Positions 1-7,375 are shown, numbered from the stretch's first letter. The stretch is DNA of 27,490 bases from JACCVL01 sp038232655 (GCA_038232655.1 JBBSNM010000030.1:1-27490), one strand, 5' to 3'. Translations and numbers: made by a program. The notes: generated by a model not told the origin, from the letters alone.

Positions 1-120
1 CGGGCACGAGTGATCGAGGCATTCATCGCCCTGGCCAACGCCGTGATCATCACACGACGGCTCATCCGGACCGCCTGGACGACCCACCGATGGGACACCC
101 GACCCAGCCGCCGTCCATGA
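1..120 (+). mobile_element. IS5-type transposase, C-terminal end (cut by window edge)
   Basis: The frame open from base 1 to the TGA at 118-120 encodes 39 residues. They include IEAFIALANAVIITRRLIR and then WTTHRWDTRP. I recognise this as the usual C-terminal tail of IS5/IS4-type DDE transposases common in actinobacteria. The start lies outside the window, so I cannot tell whether the element is complete or a remnant. The bases after the stop (about 121-150) should hold the right inverted repeat, but its partner is out of view. The element lies just upstream of a toxin-antitoxin module, which fits a mobile or recombined stretch. Confidence 0.7.
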
Positions 121-285
121 CCTATCTGCGGAACCTCTAAGTGCAAATTCGTCGCGCGGCCGCCGGAAGAGCGCGTCGCCGCTGGCGAGCCCGACTCGCT
201 GCTCTGCAGATTCCGTCGTCGCTCAGCGTGGTCGGCGCAGGCGTCCCGCCAGACCGCCCGCACCGTCGATCCCAGCCTCGCGGGG

Positions 286-309
286 ATCACTAGTGATACG
301 GTGTGATAC
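286..309 (+). promoter_or_regulatory. Probable autoregulatory operator/promoter of the toxin-antitoxin pair
   Basis: A perfect 12-bp palindrome ATCACTAGTGAT (286-297) ends 12 bases before the antitoxin ATG. The heptamer GTGATAC occurs twice with 10-bp spacing (293-299 and 303-309), and the second copy touches the start codon. Phd/YefM-type antitoxins repress their own promoter by binding short palindromes at this place, so an operator is likely. There is no clear ribosome binding site before ATG 310. TGATAC at 294-299 could be a -10 box for a leaderless transcript, which is an inference. Confidence 0.5.
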
Positions 310-546
310 ATGAGTGAAGTTTCCATCCGTGACCTGCGCAACCACGGTGGTGAAGTTGTTGACCGGGTGCACGCCGGTGAGCGCGTGACCGTGACCCGGG
401 CGGGGCGGCCGGTGGCCGAGCTGCGACCTGTCGGCCGCAACGCCTTGACTGCCGACGCGCTCCTCGCCCGGTGGCGCCAACTGCCGTCCCTCGACTGGCA
501 GTCGTTTCGACGTGACGTCGACTCGGTCCTGGATGCCGATCTGTGA
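310..546 (+). CDS. vapB: Phd/YefM-family antitoxin (VapB-like)
   Basis: This 78-residue protein is the antitoxin of a type II module. The N-terminal part, with VSIRDLRNHGGEVVDRV followed by GERVTVTRAGRPVAEL, is the typical Phd/YefM DNA-binding and dimerisation fold. The C-terminal part (about 50-78, with LLARWRQLPSLDW) should wrap the toxin and block its active site. The ATG is chosen because the Phd fold begins right there. The stop overlaps the toxin GTG by four bases (GTGA), so translation is coupled, as is usual for such pairs. It probably represses its own promoter through the palindrome directly upstream. Length and architecture are normal, and the pair looks intact. Confidence 0.9.
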   Translation: MSEVSIRDLRNHGGEVVDRVHAGERVTVTRAGRPVAELRPVGRNALTADALLARWRQLPSLDWQSFRRDVDSVLDADL

Positions 547-953
547 GCGGTACGTCCCGTGGAGTGCTGGACACCAGCACGGTCATTGCGCTGTCAGCGC
601 TCGACGATCCGCACGCCTTGCCTGCCGAGCCGCTCATCACGGCCGTGACCCTGGCGGAGCTCTCGGTGGGGCCGCTGGTCGCCAGTGACCCCAAAGAGCG
701 AGCGGCCCGCCAAGCTGTGCTGCAGCAGGTGGAGGCAGACTTCGAGCCGTTGCCGTTCGACGCCGACGCCGCCCGCGCCTTCGGGCAGGTCGCAGCCGGC
801 CTGCGCCGTTCCGGGCGCAAGACGTCGGCCCGAGCATACGACGCGATGATCGCGGCCACGGCGTTGTCTCGCGGCCTGCCCGTCTACACCTGCAACCCCA
901 AGGACTTCGCTGCGATCGACGCGCTGAGCGTTGTCACCGTGCCGCAGCCCTGA
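543..953 (+). CDS. vapC: PIN-domain ribonuclease toxin (VapC-like)
   Basis: This 136-residue protein has the PIN-domain nuclease layout of VapC toxins, which cleave RNA (often tRNA) with Mg2+ or Mn2+. The acidic residues expected in the active site are present: D10 in VLDTSTVIAL, E39 in TLAELSVG, D100 in AYDAMIAATA and D121 in NPKDF. The GTG start at 543 overlaps the antitoxin stop. The ending TVPQP* falls inside the first unit of a 14-bp tandem repeat, so the last codons have been shaped by repeat expansion or the repeat grew from the gene end. All catalytic positions are kept, so the toxin is probably active. The RNA target cannot be read from sequence. Confidence 0.9.
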   Translation: MSGTSRGVLDTSTVIALSALDDPHALPAEPLITAVTLAELSVGPLVASDPKERAARQAVLQQVEADFEPLPFDADAARAFGQVAAGLRRSGRKTSARAYDAMIAATALSRGLPVYTCNPKDFAAIDALSVVTVPQP

Positions 954-998
954 CGGCGCAGCCCTGACGGCGCAGCCCTGACGCCGCAGCCCGGACGG
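943..998. repeat. Four 14-bp tandem repeats at the toxin 3' end
   Basis: The unit CGCAGCCCTGACGG occurs at 943-956 and 957-970 without change. It recurs at 971-984 and 985-998 with one change each. The toxin stop codon (TGA, 951-953) lies in the first unit, so each perfect copy repeats a stop codon. The unit is too short for a CRISPR repeat and has no spacers. Replication slippage is the simplest origin. Confidence 0.85.
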
Positions 999-1058
999 GC
1001 CCGCTGGTGGGTGACGCGGACGGACCTGTTTGCCGGTACCACCGCCAGCGAGGTGGTA

Positions 1059-1166
1059 ACGACCCTGTTGTTCCACTTTCGCGAGTTGGTCGTCGACCGG
1101 GTGATCGCGGAACGCGCGGTCCGGATCAGGCGTGAGAGCGGCGTACGGCTGCCCGATGCACTAGTT
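1059..1166 (+). pseudogene. Remnant of a second PIN-domain toxin (C-terminal part)
   Basis: In the frame that opens at GTG 1011, about 36 residues read TLLFHFRELVVDRVIAERAV, then RIRRESGVRLPDALV. This matches the second half of VapC-type PIN domains, where an alpha helix (ia.rA..iR...g) is followed by the LPDAliaAtA motif holding the third catalytic Asp. The match stops right after LPDALV, where AATAL is expected. There is no N-terminal half carrying the first Asp and the Glu. I read it as a decayed toxin fragment next to the intact pair. It is short, so chance similarity is possible. Confidence 0.5.
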
Positions 1167-1236
1167 GGCGACGGCGCCGCGCGGGACTGTCGGTGCCATC
1201 GGCAAGCATCACGGTGACGGCATCGAGGGAGGACCA

Positions 1237-2556
1237 GTGAGCGCAAAGAACCGCAATCGCAAGGCAGCGAACCGGCGACGGCGCGCCGACGCGGCGGCCC
1301 AGGAGGCAGCAGTCCGTGATCCGGCTGCTGACTCGGGTGCTGGTGCAAGCCCCAATAAGGACGGGGATCTCGATCAGGGTGCGCGCATCCGTGCCGTGGT
1401 GCTGGAAGCGATGGCTGTCGTCACAGTCGACGGGTCGTTCGCACACACGTTCGCGGAGCGGCTGGGCGCCCAGTCGTCGACGGCCGTCGCCGTTGCCGCC
1501 GACACCGTCGAGTCGCTCCTGGCCGAGCGGGTGGCTGCCACCGTCGCGGAAGGCTGGACGCCGTACGACCTAGCGCAGGTCGTCAGGCGCCGGCTGAGCG
1601 GTCGGCACCTGCCCGTCCTGGCCACCGCGTTGACGCGCGAGACCGACCGGCATCGCCCCGACCAGGTGGCCGCGCAGTGGCGGGCCGAACTGGCCGCTCT
1701 TGACCGACCGCCGAGGACAGCGCTCGCTGCGGTCGTACGCGTCGAGCTCGGGCTCGGTCTGTGCGCGGTGCTCGGCCTCTTGCCGCCGGTGCCGACGGTG
1801 CTGGCCCAGCCAGGGTCGCCTGTGGAGGGCCCGAGGGTGACGGGTCACGGCGATGCCAAGCAGCTGGCGCGGGTGCGTGCGCTGCTGGCCAAGGCCGAGT
1901 CCACCCCGTACGACGCGGAGGCGGAGAGTCTGTCGGCGAAGGCGCAAGAGCTGATCAGCCGGCACGCGATCGACAAGCTGCTGGACGATGCTGGGCAGCG
2001 CGAGGAGACGGGGACCGAGAGGCCGGTCCATGCTCGCCGGTTGTGGATCGATGCGCCCTACGTCGTGGCGAAGGCCCTGCTCATTCAGGCGGTGGCGGCG
2101 GCGAACCGCTGCTCGTCGGTGATCAGTGAGAGCCTCGGCTTCAGCACGGTCATCGGCGGTCCCGACGACCTCGACGCGGTGGAGATGCTCGCGACGTCGC
2201 TGCTGGTCCAAGCCGACGCTGCGATGTTGCGGCGAGGATCGTCAACCGGCCGGTGGCGGGCCTCGCGAACCACGTCGTTTCGACGCTCCTTCCTGGTGTC
2301 GTTCGCCACGCGCATCGGGGAGCGACTGAACGAGGCCACGACGGCCGCGGTCGAGCAGGCGGGTGCGGGCGGCGCGCTCGTGCCGCTGCTGGACCGTCGC
2401 CGCGAGCAGGTCGACGATGCCTGCCACCGGTGGTTCCCTCATGTGGTCAGCCGTGCGACCAGGATCAGCAATGCTGAGGGCTGGACTGCTGGTCGAGCGG
2501 CTGCAGATCTTGCCCGACTCGATGCCGGGTCACGCCCCCTGCCCGCGTTCGCCTGA
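1237..2556 (+). CDS. DUF2786 domain protein
   Basis: GTG 1237 is the chosen start because GAGGGAGGA lies just upstream (about 1225-1233) and the product then opens with a basic stretch (AKNRNRKAANRRRRA). The 439-residue protein carries a DUF2786 segment at about 205-250, with LARVRALLAKAESTPYDAEA followed by ESLSAKAQELISRHAID. This short domain is known from actinobacterial and phage-type proteins and has no established activity. The remainder (55-200 and 255-439) is Ala/Arg-rich, mostly helical in appearance and without a motif I recognise. No signal peptide or membrane segment is seen. It stands alone, followed by a 433-base stretch without genes. Confidence 0.85.
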   Translation: MSAKNRNRKAANRRRRADAAAQEAAVRDPAADSGAGASPNKDGDLDQGARIRAVVLEAMAVVTVDGSFAHTFAERLGAQSSTAVAVAADTVESLLAERVAATVAEGWTPYDLAQVVRRRLSGRHLPVLATALTRETDRHRPDQVAAQWRAELAALDRPPRTALAAVVRVELGLGLCAVLGLLPPVPTVLAQPGSPVEGPRVTGHGDAKQLARVRALLAKAESTPYDAEAESLSAKAQELISRHAIDKLLDDAGQREETGTERPVHARRLWIDAPYVVAKALLIQAVAAANRCSSVISESLGFSTVIGGPDDLDAVEMLATSLLVQADAAMLRRGSSTGRWRASRTTSFRRSFLVSFATRIGERLNEATTAAVEQAGAGGALVPLLDRRREQVDDACHRWFPHVVSRATRISNAEGWTAGRAAADLARLDAGSRPLPAFA

Positions 2557-2989
2557 GCATCCCAGCGGACTGATGCGACCCGACAACGCCGGTCGACCAG
2601 CTGCAGCGCAGCTGAGGCATCCCGGTCGAGCCACTGGCCGTGACTGCCACCGCCGTCGCCCGACGGGCCTACCGCAGGGTCGGGTCGGACGGGCAGTCAC
2701 CTCGCTCGGCTCAACCCGGGGCGACCGCCTTTCGCGCCCGGACTCTGGGTAGCGCGCTGGCGTGAGCCCACCGGCTACCTGCTGGTCGATCGCGACGCCG
2801 GTCGATGATGCGGCAGTGGTCAGGTACGACATCCAATGGTCGAGGCAGCTGTCGTACGTGACCACACTCGGTGAGGGAGTCGGCGTCGGTGTGGGTTGCC
2901 GCGCTGAGTGCCCGCCAGATCGGTGCACTGTCGGTGGCCGCGGCTACAACTTCTCGTGACGGACACCGAACCAAGCGGGGAGGAACGAG
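2557..2989. other. Gene-free stretch between DUF2786 and DUF2695 genes
   Basis: I find no convincing gene in these 433 bases. Short frames here lack ribosome binding sites and known motifs. The stretch holds a small inverted pair of CAGCTG boxes (2598-2603 and 2609-2614) and, at 2816-2865, the first copy of the dispersed 50-bp palindrome. The promoter of the DUF2695 gene must lie in the last 120 bases, where GGGGAGGA at 2977-2984 is its ribosome binding site. Confidence 0.6.
2816..2865. repeat. Dispersed 50-bp interrupted palindrome, copy A
   Basis: The arms GTGGTCAGGTACGAC (2816-2830) and GTCGTACGTGACCAC (2851-2865) are inverted copies with one mismatch, separated by 20 bp. Three more copies of the same length occur at 4845, 12929 and 14649. 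Copy A is 260 bases after the DUF2786 stop and 125 bases before the DUF2695 gene. Confidence 0.85.
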
Positions 2990-3376
2990 ATGTTGAGACT
3001 GGCGAACGAGGGCGAGCTGCCGGGGCCAGCGGCGACGCCGCTTCCGGGCGAGTGCGTCGTGTGCTTCGTCGAGCGGATGACCCGTGCTTACGGGTGCAGC
3101 GGCCGGCTGTTGTGGGCCGAGCTGTGGCGCGACCGGTGCGCGCCCAACGCCACCGCGCTGGCCGAGCGGCTTGGCCGCAAGGGGGGCTACTGCGACTGCG
3201 AGGTGTTGATGAACGCCTACGTTCGCCACGAGCTGTTCTGGTCGCGGATCAGCCGCACCTGGACGGAGGAGGACGAGCGCTTCGAGGCGCAGGAGCCGCC
3301 CGCGTGCGCCGGCGTGCGTCGCGGGTCGTCGCAGGCCTGCCAGCGCTGGGTTACCCGGCGCCGCGGGACGTGGTGA
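2990..3376 (+). CDS. DUF2695 domain protein, small Cys-rich
   Basis: The ATG at 2990 has a strong ribosome binding site (GGGGAGGA, 2977-2984). The 128-residue product has a CVVC pair (22-25), a conserved-looking GGYCDCEVLMNAYV stretch (66-79, Cys 68 and 70) and Trp/Arg-rich helices. GGxCDCEVLMN is the signature I associate with DUF2695, a family without known function. The paired cysteines could bind a metal, which is inference. The last 25 residues (Arg/Gly-rich with two more Cys) look less constrained. It is a single gene with a 306-base gap after it. Confidence 0.72.
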   Translation: MLRLANEGELPGPAATPLPGECVVCFVERMTRAYGCSGRLLWAELWRDRCAPNATALAERLGRKGGYCDCEVLMNAYVRHELFWSRISRTWTEEDERFEAQEPPACAGVRRGSSQACQRWVTRRRGTW

Positions 3377-3682
3377 GCCAGCCGGAGCGCGCGCCGGATG
3401 TCGGCGCCTGCGACACGATGGGTCCCGTCCGCGTTGTCCCCGTGGCTGCACCGGCCTGATCAGTCGTCGGTGGGGCGGGCCGGGGGCTCACTCGGTTCGC
3501 TTGGCACCGGCGCGTCTGCTGGAAGGTGCGGAAGGGACCGAGTGGTGCAGCGCAGCCGGCGGTGACGCGCCGGTGCGACCGGCCGGCGCACCCAGCCCGG
3601 CTGACGGGGGGCCGGCGGGCCTCAACAGGCTCGGCTCAGGCGCAAAGCGCAGGCTGGCGCCGGCGACTCCCTGCGCCTGCGG
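3377..3682. other. Gene-free stretch, nothing recognised
   Basis: These 306 bases separate the DUF2695 gene from the convergent gene that ends at 3683. The open frames that cross it are GC-rich shadows without a start signal or a known motif. I see no strong hairpin followed by a T-run and no copy of the 50-bp palindrome. Confidence 0.5.
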
Positions 3683-4138
3683 TCACGCTGAGGTGGCGCG
3701 GGGCATCGCCAGGTCGTCCGGGGTCACCGTGACCAGCTCGTGGTCGTTGGCGACATGCATCGGCCACATGGTGACCCCGGCGGCAGCAGCGGCGTCGCCG
3801 AGTCGCTGGGCCCAGGTGACCTCGCCGGCGGTGATCCCGGCGGGGCCTGGTCGAGACAGCAGCACCGAGACCGAGTCGACGCCGAAGTCGTCGCAGACCC
3901 GCCTGCAGATCTGCATGAGCGAGTCGACCAGCGACTCGTCGGGCAGCCGGGGCACGTCGTTGATCTGCGGCAGCACCGGCGCGATGCGTCCGTCGGCGGC
4001 CATGAAGCACAGCCACAGCAGCCGCTCGGAGAAGCCCAGTGGGCCCATCAGGGCTCGCCAGTGCCGCCACAGGTCTGCCTGCGTACGGATCGGTGGCATG
4101 TCCTCGGGACGGGTAAGTGGGGGAATGTCGTCGGTCAT
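3683..4138 (-). CDS. Unrecognised small soluble protein
   Basis: The frame from ATG 4138 to TGA 3683 gives 151 residues and reads like a folded protein. The N-terminal half is helical (RTQADLWRHWRALMGPLGF). The C-terminal half has alternating strands and helices, with SVSVLLSRPGPAGI, then TWAQRLGDAAAAAGVTMWP and a closing HELVTVTPDDLAMP. I have seen this SRPGP...W...A..AGV..WP layout in actinobacterial hypothetical proteins but cannot give a function. The frame stays open far upstream and there is no good ribosome binding site at 4138, so the start is uncertain. The neighbour at 4370 is divergent, across a 12-bp repeat array. Confidence 0.65.
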   Translation of the reverse strand: MTDDIPPLTRPEDMPPIRTQADLWRHWRALMGPLGFSERLLWLCFMAADGRIAPVLPQINDVPRLPDESLVDSLMQICRRVCDDFGVDSVSVLLSRPGPAGITAGEVTWAQRLGDAAAAAGVTMWPMHVANDHELVTVTPDDLAMPRATSA

Positions 4139-4185
4139 GCTGGGAGACTGCCCCGTCGAGGTCCGGCCTTGGTCGTTATCCACAC

Positions 4186-4257
4186 GGCAATCGCCCCGGC
4201 AATCGCCCCGGCAATCGGCACGGCAATCGGCACGGCAACCGGCACGGCAACCGGCCG
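4186..4257. repeat. Six 12-bp tandem repeats between divergent genes
   Basis: Six contiguous 12-bp units derive from GGCAATCGCCCC: two identical copies (4186-4209), then two of GGCAATCGGCAC (4210-4233), then GGCAACCGGCAC and GGCAACCGGCCG. The gradual drift along the array points to stepwise duplication. The array lies between the starts of two divergent genes, so its length would change promoter spacing. No spacers are present, so it is not a CRISPR. Confidence 0.85.
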
Positions 4258-4369
4258 GTTGAGCAGCAGCCCACGGCGCCGGAGCCATCGGGACCGCAGC
4301 TGTCCCCTGGGCGGTCTGCGCACCGCCGCCGCTAGGGTCAAGGAGCCAGCCGACCTGGTGGGAGCAGCG

Positions 4370-4816
4370 ATGACAGACCGAGCAGCCGGCGACCAAGCGA
4401 CAGGCGCAGCCGACTGGGTCGCGTTCGAAGAACGGCTGGCCCGGTTCATGCGGGCGCTGAACGAGGACGAGTCGGTGGTGCTGGCGGTCTCCGACAGCGA
4501 TCACTCCGCCAAGGTGCTGGCCCTGGGCGGCGGATACCTGCACGCCGAGCTGTCCCTTGCGCGCAAGGCCGACCCGAGCGGCGCGCTCGTGCTCGGCTGG
4601 CAGGACTCGCCGCACGGACTGCTGGCCAAGGCCAAGCTCGGCCCCCGCAAGCTGAACGCCGACGTGTCCAGGCGGGAAGCCCCGCGGCCGGCGGGCATGC
4701 TTGTCAGCGTCCTGCGGGACGTGTGGTCGACGAACAGCCCGCAGTCGCTGCGGGTGAGCGCACCCGACGGCGGACCCCCGGTCGAGCAGCTGCAGATCCC
4801 CGTGGGGAAGGGCTGA
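4370..4816 (+). CDS. TY-Chap/YbjN-like domain protein (copy 1)
   Basis: ATG 4370 follows a GGGAG ribosome binding site. The 148-residue protein has the WVAFEERLARFMRALNEDES and VVLAVSDSDHSAKVLALGGG pattern, then ALVLGWQDSP. I associate this layout with the TY-Chap/YbjN family, a small chaperone-like fold related to type III secretion chaperones. The family is common in actinobacteria as stand-alone proteins, and its partners are unknown. No signal peptide or membrane segment is seen, so it is probably cytoplasmic. A paralogue lies at 6375 in the same orientation, with a broken gene on the other strand between them. A copy of the 50-bp palindrome begins 28 bases after the stop. Confidence 0.82.
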   Translation: MTDRAAGDQATGAADWVAFEERLARFMRALNEDESVVLAVSDSDHSAKVLALGGGYLHAELSLARKADPSGALVLGWQDSPHGLLAKAKLGPRKLNADVSRREAPRPAGMLVSVLRDVWSTNSPQSLRVSAPDGGPPVEQLQIPVGKG

Positions 4817-4844
4817 TAGCCGAGCCCGCGGGCAGGCGCCGTCA

Positions 4845-4894
4845 GTGGTCACGGACGACAACGGTGGGCTGGCGTTGATGTCGTACGTGACCAC
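4845..4894. repeat. Dispersed 50-bp interrupted palindrome, copy B
   Basis: The arms GTGGTCACGGACGAC (4845-4859) and GTCGTACGTGACCAC (4880-4894) flank a 20-bp centre unlike that of copy A. The right arm and the next six bases (ACTCGG) are identical to copy A. It sits between the convergent ends of the TY-Chap gene (stop at 4816) and the broken choice-of-anchor-I gene (stop at 4938), where a two-way terminator would be expected. Confidence 0.85.
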
Positions 4895-4937
4895 ACTCGG
4901 CGGGCGGGGTCGGCGGGGTCGGCGGGGACAGGCGCCG

Positions 4938-6225
4938 TCAGCCGGGGCCGCCGACCTGCCAGACCGTCGTCGTGCCGCTGACCTCGTTTGCCCACCAGCA
5001 GCAGCGGCGCGCCGTTGGGGCTGTCGGCCGCCCGGACGAAGTGCAGGCCCTTGGGGCCGAGGTCGCCGGCGAGGCTGGCCTCCGGGTCACCGGCCGGGTC
5101 ACGGTTGTCGGCGTAGGTGACGAAACGCGGCGCCCGCGGTTCGGTCACGTCGAAGACCACCAGCCCGCTGATCCGCTCGAGCCCGACGAACGCGTACGTG
5201 CGGCCGTGGATGCGGCCGACGTCGACACCCTCGGGCTCCGGCCCCTTGGCGTCGCTGCGCTCGTCAAAGCCGAACTCGTCGTTGTCGGCGTTTGAAGATC
5301 TCCGGCGCCTGCCGGGCGGTCACTTGCTCGATCAGGTCGCCGGAGTCCCACACCAGACCACCGGCGGCGTCGCGCACCTGCACTGACCGGGTGCCGAAGC
5401 TGTGCAGCTCGGTGTAGCCGTCCGGGCCCTGCGGCGACGTCGTGGCGCTCACCTGCAGCCGCCCGAGGTTCTCGTCTTGCTGTAGCTCGGCCGCGTCCGG
5501 AAACGCCGCCGGGTCGAGCGTGAGGTCGGCGACCCGCGCCTCCTCCTCGAAGCAGGCGTACTCGCGGGCGTCCCCCTCGTTGGCGGTGGCCAGGTAGTCC
5601 TGGCCGCGGCCGGTGAAGGCGGCGACGGCGTCCGGCATGGGCATGCCGCGTACGGGCCAGCGGCGAATCCGGATGCGGTCGTCCTCGTCGGATGCGTCCA
5701 TGCCCGAGCCCGCCGCGGCATGGCCCTTGGTGCCCAGCGCCGCGATGTCGTCGACCTGTCCCCGGCGCAGGCCGACGATCGCGAGCGCGTTGTTCTCCTG
5801 CAGGCTCACCCACGCGTGCCGCTCGTTGCGGGCCACTGCGACGTACTCCGGCTCGAGGTTCTGCGACGCGTTTGCGCCCGGGCCGAAGACCCGCACGCCG
5901 TCGCTGCGCAGCTCGTCCTCCCGGTCGTCCCAACGCTCGAACCCGGCGGTGCGTACGCGCGCCCGCGTGCCCCCGGCCCGTACGCCGATGATCGAGATCG
6001 AGCCGCGCGGGTCGACCTGGCCGTCGCAGTAGCCCTCCGGCTCGCCCTCGTTGGCGACCACCAACGTGCGGCCGTTCGGGACGAACGTCACCATGTCCGG
6101 CAGCACGCCGACCCGCACCCGGTTGACCAGCCGCAACGAGCCCGCGCGGTAGATGGCAACGGTGCCACGGCCGCCGCGGCGACGACGCAGCCGGCTCGGG
6201 GCAGGGCAGGGCTGAGGGGCGGCAT
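4938..6225 (-). pseudogene. Broken choice-of-anchor-I / esterase-like beta-propeller gene
   Basis: The middle part reads as a choice-of-anchor-I type propeller protein, with VGVLPDMVTFVPNGRTLVVA, LEPEYVAV and DAREYACFEEE. These are usually secreted or surface-bound proteins of about 450 residues or more. Three lesions are visible. ATG 6225 starts a signal-peptide-like segment (MPPLSPALPRAGCVVAAAAV) in a frame one base off from the body, and about 100 residues of the usual N-terminal region are missing. An extra T in the TTT at 5291-5293 breaks APEIF|NADNDEFGFDE. An extra T at 4987-4989 breaks LLLVG|NEVSGTTTVWQ. Removing one T at each place restores the family sequence down to TGA 4938-4940. 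It is most likely a pseudogene, although the two small insertions could be sequencing errors. Confidence 0.8.
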
Positions 6226-6374
6226 GCGGGGAAGTGTTGCCCTGATTTGCCCCGCCGGAGGGGCCTGCGGGCGACCATCCGATGAACGGGCGGTGACGCC
6301 GCCGTCGGTTGCGCAGCGTCAACACGCCGCCTCGCTACGATCGGCGCATCGTCACCGCCGTGTGAGGAGGCCCC

Positions 6375-6806
6375 GTGACCGAGCCCGCCCGGGCCGTCGC
6401 CGACGAGTGGTGGTCGTTCGAGCAGCGCCTGGGGCAGTACCTCGGTGCGCTCCTGGACGGGGAGGCCGTGGTTCTTGCGGTGTCGGAGACCGAGCGCTAC
6501 GTGCAGTTCATGTCCTTCGGTCGGCAGGGCATCCGCGGCGAGGTCTCGTACGACCCGGCCAGCGAGGCCGCGGCACGAGCGCTGGGATGGCGACTGCCCG
6601 CGCGCAACGACCTCGGGCGCTCCACGAGCGGCACCGACAACCTCGAGGTCGAGGTGCCGCCAGCCGAGGTGCACTTGCTCGCACGAATGGCGGTCGGGAG
6701 GCACGTCTCCGGGCGGGCAATCAGTCCAGGCTGTGCACCCGATAGCTCCCGTCGATGCCCTGCATCACGCGTACGCCGTCGCCCTTGCCAAGCGGGTCGA
6801 TGGTGA
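6375..6806 (+). CDS. TY-Chap/YbjN-like domain protein (copy 2), abnormal C-terminus
   Basis: GTG 6375 has an excellent ribosome binding site (GAGGAGG, 6364-6370). Residues 11-85 match the paralogue at 4370 (EWWSFEQRLGQYLGALLDGE, VVLAVSET, then ARALGWRLP). The homology fades after residue about 105 (EVHLLARMAV). The last 29 codons run across the 3' end of the opposite-strand phosphatase gene and read as Arg/Cys-rich nonsense. The original C-terminal strand was therefore probably lost and replaced by whatever frame was open, giving an 86-base tail-to-tail overlap. It may be a truncated but expressed protein or an early pseudogene. Confidence 0.65.
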   Translation: MTEPARAVADEWWSFEQRLGQYLGALLDGEAVVLAVSETERYVQFMSFGRQGIRGEVSYDPASEAAARALGWRLPARNDLGRSTSGTDNLEVEVPPAEVHLLARMAVGRHVSGRAISPGCAPDSSRRCPASRVRRRPCQAGRW

Positions 6807-7236
6807 CGCCGGTCAGCCCGAGCACCGCCGCCTCGTTGGTCGGGCTGTGCCCGCACACCAGCGCCGCCCCGCCCGCCGGGATCCGGTCGAACACGCCACC
6901 AAGGGCCGCCCCCAGGTCAGCACACTCCGAGTCGACGAATCCGGGCTCCACCTCGCGCAGCCGCGCCAGTTCGCCGCTGCCCGCCTGCTGGTAGGCCTGC
7001 TTCCACCGGTCCTCGTGGTCCGAGCGCAGCCCCGGCTCCTGCTGGATCGGCGAGTCGTCGCCGAGCGCCTGCTGCCAGATCTCGACCGTCTGGGTGGCCC
7101 GCTGCGCCCCGGTGGACACGAACAGGTCGTACGGCGGCGACAGCTCCGCACCGATCTGCCGGGCCTGCCGCACCCCCTCCTCGCTGAGCCGGTCGCCGTC
7201 GTTGTCGGTGTGCCGGCGCACCTCGACTGTCTTCAT
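6721..7236 (-). CDS. Histidine phosphatase superfamily protein
   Basis: This 171-residue protein has the phosphoglycerate-mutase-like phosphatase fold. VRRHTDNDGDRLSEEGVRQA supplies R8-H9, where H9 is the phosphate-accepting histidine (RHT in place of the common RHG). R46 in STGAQRATQT and H130 in VCGHSPTNEA complete the phosphate pocket. The ATG at 7236 follows AGGAGGGA on the minus strand, a strong ribosome binding site. Short members of this family (SixA-like or small-molecule phosphatases) act in the cytoplasm on phosphohistidine or sugar phosphates, and the substrate cannot be told here. Its 3' end overlaps the abnormal tail of the TY-Chap copy 2 frame. Confidence 0.85.
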   Translation of the reverse strand: MKTVEVRRHTDNDGDRLSEEGVRQARQIGAELSPPYDLFVSTGAQRATQTVEIWQQALGDDSPIQQEPGLRSDHEDRWKQAYQQAGSGELARLREVEPGFVDSECADLGAALGGVFDRIPAGGAALVCGHSPTNEAAVLGLTGVTIDPLGKGDGVRVMQGIDGSYRVHSLD

Positions 7237-7375
7237 GGCGGGCTTCCCTCCTGGCTGGCAGCGTCACCCACATCCTCGACCACCTGCCACGCGGTCGCCA
7301 AGCGACTCAGCGGGCGGCCGTGGGCGCGAACGTTGTCTGTCCGATCGATCCCCTCCGGCCGCCACACCGGGCATC

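Noticed and set aside
2598..2614. CAGCTG inverted pair as a regulatory site
   Set aside because: A six-base inverted pair of a self-palindromic word is expected by chance in DNA of this composition, and no gene start is near.
4186..4257. CRISPR array
   Set aside because: The repeats are 12 bp and contiguous, without spacers or nearby cas genes. The same holds for the 14-bp array at 943-998.
3740..4369. Upstream extension of the TY-Chap copy 1 frame
   Set aside because: The family homology starts after ATG 4370, which has a good ribosome binding site. The extension is antisense to the gene at 3683-4138 and runs through the 12-bp repeats.
5145..6704. Long minus-strand open frame of 519 codons
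   Set aside because: It is a high-GC shadow in another frame of the broken choice-of-anchor-I gene. Its residues are Arg/Ala/Gly-rich without family motifs.
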